In this document: positions 59,780 to 64,000 of the stretch, one piece after another
How positions within the stretch are numbered: the first letter of the stretch is position 1
How the letters are laid out: each line of letters starts with the position of its first letter
Origin: Lepisosteus oculatus
Taxonomy: Eukaryota; Chordata; Actinopteri; Semionotiformes; Lepisosteidae
Assembly (NCBI RefSeq): GCF_040954835.1
Contig: NC_090698.1
Span: 3,966,501 to 4,030,500 of the forward strand
Direction: 5' to 3'
DNA: 64,000 nucleotides
The notes under the pieces: generated by a model
Databases searched by the model: none
Told to the model about the DNA's origin: nothing
The model's input: only the letters and a program-made list of their open reading frames with translations
Made by a program: the position numbers and the translations under genes

Positions 59780-62700
59780 AATGGTTTTCCATTGCACAAA
59801 ATAGCGCAGGTGGTACTCATCAGATGAGCACGGCTTCTAATCAGGTTTACCATCAGCAGATAAAATCCAGCATTTCAAAGGATCAGAATAGAAACAAGAC
59901 TCTGCTTTACAACCACTGCAGCAGCCTTAACGCCAAACAGAGACTACACTTTACATGTTAGGGCCCACCTGTCCGCATCAAACCTTTAAAAATCCAAGAG
60001 GAAAATCTACGAGGTGAGACTGATTGTTGAAAAGTATTTTTTCCATCAGCCATAAAATGTGGCAATGTAACATCAGCTTAACCAGCTTTATCCCTGATCC
60101 TCACAATGTACATTTATCAGTGCAAAGGCTACATTATCTTCTCCTTACAACACTGCACTTCAAATCTCTTCTTTTTAATTCATACATGAAGACTTTAAAC
60201 GTTAAAAAGAAAAGAAAATTAATGAAAAAGAGAAAAACACTGAAAAAGAAAAAAGCTTAGTCTTCTTGTCATTATGGATGAGGCCTGTGCAAATTGTTAC
60301 AGTAATATTTTGCAATACTGAAAAAAAGGGGCTATTTTCACATTTTTTGCTTGAGATGAGCTTTTGTTTCTTGATTGACCTGGGTTAGACAAGGCTGACC
60401 CACGTGCTGAGATTGCCACATGCTACAGACGCAAGAAACAATATCGAAAACGTTGTCACTAAATGGGTCATGACCTAGAATCAATTGCCAATTGACAGTG
60501 GTGCAAATCTTTATTTTTCTTACAAAATCACATGCCTTTCTGCTCAGCCATGAAGCTAGCTAATTATTCCTCTGCTGTGTAACAGAACGCCACAAAAAGC
60601 TTCTGAGCAACCACAGGAAGGTACAAGACACTAACTGATAGGTAAATGTTAAAACCTCAAATGAGTCAAGGTTGGTGAAATGTACTGTACTCACGGAGAA
60701 TGCAATGCATTAAAGCCACATGCAGCATAGCAAAAAGTCAGACAAGGGGCTGAATCGTGCCAGGCCTTGGCTTGCATGCAGCAGTTGTCCCTGTGAACTA
60801 CAGTAGCAGCCACCTTTGAGGGTGTAGTGCTATCAGTGGGAGCCCTGATGTGAGCTTTGCTCTAGGGGCTGCATATCATTAGGAATAAAAAGTGCATGGC
60901 TTCAGGCAGAGCCCTCATCCCCCTGGCCCTAGCACGAGGAAATGTCGAGGCAAAGCAGAATGGCTTCTCTTTTGCAGATTCCCATCCCGGAAGGTTTAAA
61001 GAGACTAACTGGCAGTTCGGCATTAAAACAAACAAGGCTACACTTCTCATCGGCTTCACCAAAAACTGGTGTTAGGAACAGCTGCCCCCCCCAAACGGCA
61101 CCCTTGCTCTCTTCTCCTCATCATGTCGAGCACTTGACTTGAAAAAGAGGAAGCCCCGAAATTCAGGCTCCTACGTGATAATGGGAAAAAAAAGAGAAGT
61201 GGTTCTTGGCCACAGAAGAAAAAATAAAGGTCTGTCGTCAGCAAATGGTATAGCAAATACTGCAGCCGAGCCTCTGCTGCAAGCACTGACAACAACACTT
61301 CCACCACCCAGCTTGGGTGTGACTGCTCATGACCAAATACGAAAGCAGGGCAATCAGACATGTGGGATGGAAGGGACTGTTAATCGGTTTCTCGCAGCAA
61401 AAATCACTTTCTCTCCTTGTTCATGCTGGATTCAAAACAACGGTAAATTCGAAACTAAATGTTAAAATGTTAAGAGTACAAGAGTTCAAGAAAGGTATTG
61501 GGGATGTTTAAAGAGTTCCAAGCCCATTTGCACATATTGCACAACTTAGAGCTACGCGAAGTGAGCTTCACGAGAAAAAAAAGGGAAGATATGGAGCTGA
61601 ATGCAACACGAATCTGGCGTTAAAACAAGAACTCCAGAAGTCAGCAGTGACGTCAGTAGAAGGATATAACCAAAGAAAGCCACATTAGCGATGATGGAAA
61701 ACCACAAAAATATTTCTTACAGAACACCAAGTTATAATTATCAATGGACTGCATGTGTTCGTGCAATTCATTTTGAACTTTTGCTATGATATCGTGATCA
61801 AGAATGTATCCTTATTCCACCACACACACATTTAAATTACAGAAATACGTGCAGAATTCTTAAGAGTCTGTGCATGAAGGTAGTGTAAATTCTCTCTGAA
61901 TTTACATGTTTAGGAGGTTAGGTGAGGTTAATTAAGTCTTACAAATACATAACAAACCATATTTTCAACATTTTTGCATTCATGCATTTTGTTTAAGTGA
62001 CAGCAACTTTGCACATTAGATGAACTTAAAAATACACAGAACATCATCATGTGGGCAGATTAAGCCCTGGTCTGGGGCTTCTGGTCTGAAGACAAACATG
62101 GGAGATACACATTTAAATTTAGACTTCAGTTTTCACGATTTTATATATTTATATCATAACTGTGAAACACCGCCCTGATGGGTTGTTAAAACATTGTTAA
62201 AGTGATCTGCATGGAGTCTGAGGCTACTTAGGAGATACACATACAAAATGTGCTGCAACAGCTTATAATGCAGGGTACTTTTTAGGTTTAGGGCCATACT
62301 AAAAAGGGCAAAATGTCTGACATATAGTCACTTATATTCAGGTTTCAGATAACCAAAATCGTTAATCAAATGTGCAATAATGAAAAGCTAACTGTTCTAT
62401 TGTGTTTTTTGTTTTAGCTTATTTGAGCTTGAAAAAGAACTTCAGGGTGTTAAAAATGACGGGTGTTTCTTCAGAGCAGACAGCAGCAATATTCACAGGT
62501 GCGGTTCACTGAGAACAGTGCTCTTTACACCTCCCTCCAACCTCACTGAGTCACATGTTCCCTGGAAAACATTGTGCAACTTGTACCCTGTATTGGGTTT
62601 TAGAAGCCTTCTGAAGTGCCCCAAGTAAAAAAAACAGTTAAATGGCTTAAATAAAAAAAGGTCTCCGAAAAAAAAATGGTTCCTTGTTACTGCTTGTTGC

Positions 62701-64000
62701 ACAACATGAAGATAATAATAAAATGGGCTTCTGATTTGTTAAGTGCAGTTTGCTCTCTTCTTGTGGATTTGTGTTAGTTGATACCTGCTCCAATGATATG
62801 TCAAGACAGAAGTCTTTCTTTTCTCTATTCTTAACTAAAAAGCTTTTGGAGAGATTCAATAAAGGTGTTTGTTTGATGCAAATAATGATATTCTAGTTTT
62901 ATTTTGTTTCAGGACTTGGCGTAAAAAATCAATACATTTCTTTTTCCATTTCCCTGTGCAGTGCTTCAGCTAGACAACTGAGATTTATATTTCTCAAATA
63001 TATGTTTCTGCCTAGGCAAGATAATTACATTGTCACACAGCCAATAACTAAAACAGCTAGAACTCACACAATATCAAAAAAGCTTCCATAGTATAGCTCT
63101 TTAGTCCAAATAATTGATGGCCAGCAAATTAAAGTAGATCCCATGTCCAATGCAATTTAAGTCAAACTGTTACAAAGAGTGTTATATAAAGCTATATGAT
63201 TTACTGTAACATGCGCACTTGACCACAGAGTGGCGCCCCTGTAACACACTTAAAATGAGTGTCCACTACTGATCACAGAGAACTATAGCCCTGCAGGTCT
63301 TTATGCGGCATTAAATGGTAGTCATCAGCTGGAAATACTAACTCCTTCTAGCTAAGCAACTGACTGATATAATGAAGTCAGTCCAAGCTTAGCTGGAATC
63401 AAAACCAAAAACCACTACTGCATTCTCCTGATGAGGAGTGGACAGCCCTACCTTCACACTCTTCTGAATTGTGATGAATGACTAGAACAATAATTTCTGT
63501 TCCATTCACAGCATTTCATATTTTAGAGAATCAGTGCATGTGTGACCCCACCCACTGTAACATAATAATCTAAAACTGGAGTTTGCAAACTGCTGATTAG
63601 AAGTGCAATAATTCCATCAAAACCTCAGTCTGAGTCTAAGTCTTCTCTGCTTAAGGGAAAGCAAGACTCCTCAACCACTTAACAACTGGAAAAATTAAGA
63701 CCAACGGACTGAATTCTATCAATTTTAAAGAAATTAACAGGTCCCCAAAGACCAAACTGAGAATGGAAATTTCGTTGTATTCTCAGTACACACTAGGGCT
63801 CATGAACAGATTAAAAACAATGCCTCAGCATTCTTCTTATTGGAGCAAATCTATAAGCAACAAAACGTACCTTTTCTTCACATTTATCATAGAAGTGTTT
63901 TTCTTAAATAATACTAAACTGTTCTGAAGCACTTATTTACAAGCCTTCTGTAAATCATAAACGCAGCTGTTACAAGATTGCCTTTTACAATATTTGATGT
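59780..64000. other. Noncoding stretch, nothing recognised
   Basis: The region is AT-rich; the Lys/Arg-rich reading near 60200-60258 comes from an A-rich tract. No exon, RNA gene or repeat family was recognised up to the window end. Confidence 0.4.

Noticed and set aside
60185..60258. Lys/Arg-rich C-terminus as a nuclear protein
   Set aside because: Translation of an A-rich tract; no upstream domain.

Overview
This is vertebrate nuclear DNA, most likely from a ray-finned fish. The evidence is a tristetraprolin gene with one phase-0 intron, a decayed Tc1-type transposon, L2-like and CR1-like LINE fragments, tRNA-derived SINEs with a V-SINE-like core, long AT-rich noncoding stretches and a few CpG-rich islands. 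The repeat set would fit a gar, bowfin, sturgeon or similar lineage, but the window alone cannot fix the species.

Only one protein-coding gene can be supported: zfp36 (tristetraprolin, TTP) on the + strand. Exon 1 codes at 29933-29965, an intron runs 29966-30683, and exon 2 codes at 30684-31763. Upstream lie two TATA boxes, a pair of CRE-like sites one helical turn apart and a CpG-rich block. The 3' UTR of about 1.1 kb carries three UUAUUUAU(U/A/C) elements of the kind TTP itself binds, a perfect 32-bp palindrome and a poly(A) signal at 32854. The layout suggests an inducible immediate-early gene with a short-lived, self-regulated mRNA.

The left flank (1-29000) is noncoding apart from relics. 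These are a pair of oppositely oriented interspersed repeats (about 7145 and 10095), an L2-like LINE 3' end (12675-13606), CR1-like LINE ends (13631 and 19765), fragments of a family with a 'gctccacagc(c/t)gaaa' core (9893 and 20325), and a dead Tc1 element (25692-27175) whose third catalytic residue is now lysine. Possible regulatory or first-exon sites lie at about 3186 (CRE plus TATA), 17945-18039 (GC box plus splice donor), 21415 (RFX X-box) and 23425-23690 (CpG-rich).

The right flank (33000-64000) holds a locally duplicated unit of about 1.08 kb (34955-36037, a partial copy from 36038, and a 97%-identical block from 38893 interrupted by a SINE). It also holds three SINE copies, an older local duplication (44925/45945), a TATA-plus-CRE promoter candidate with a possible 5' exon (46880-47192), a hAT-like MITE (47324-47621), another CR1-like piece (50545-50735) and a CpG-rich block (58800-59110). 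Other genes may have small exons here that cannot be recognised by eye. No tRNA, rRNA, CRISPR array or viral gene was found.
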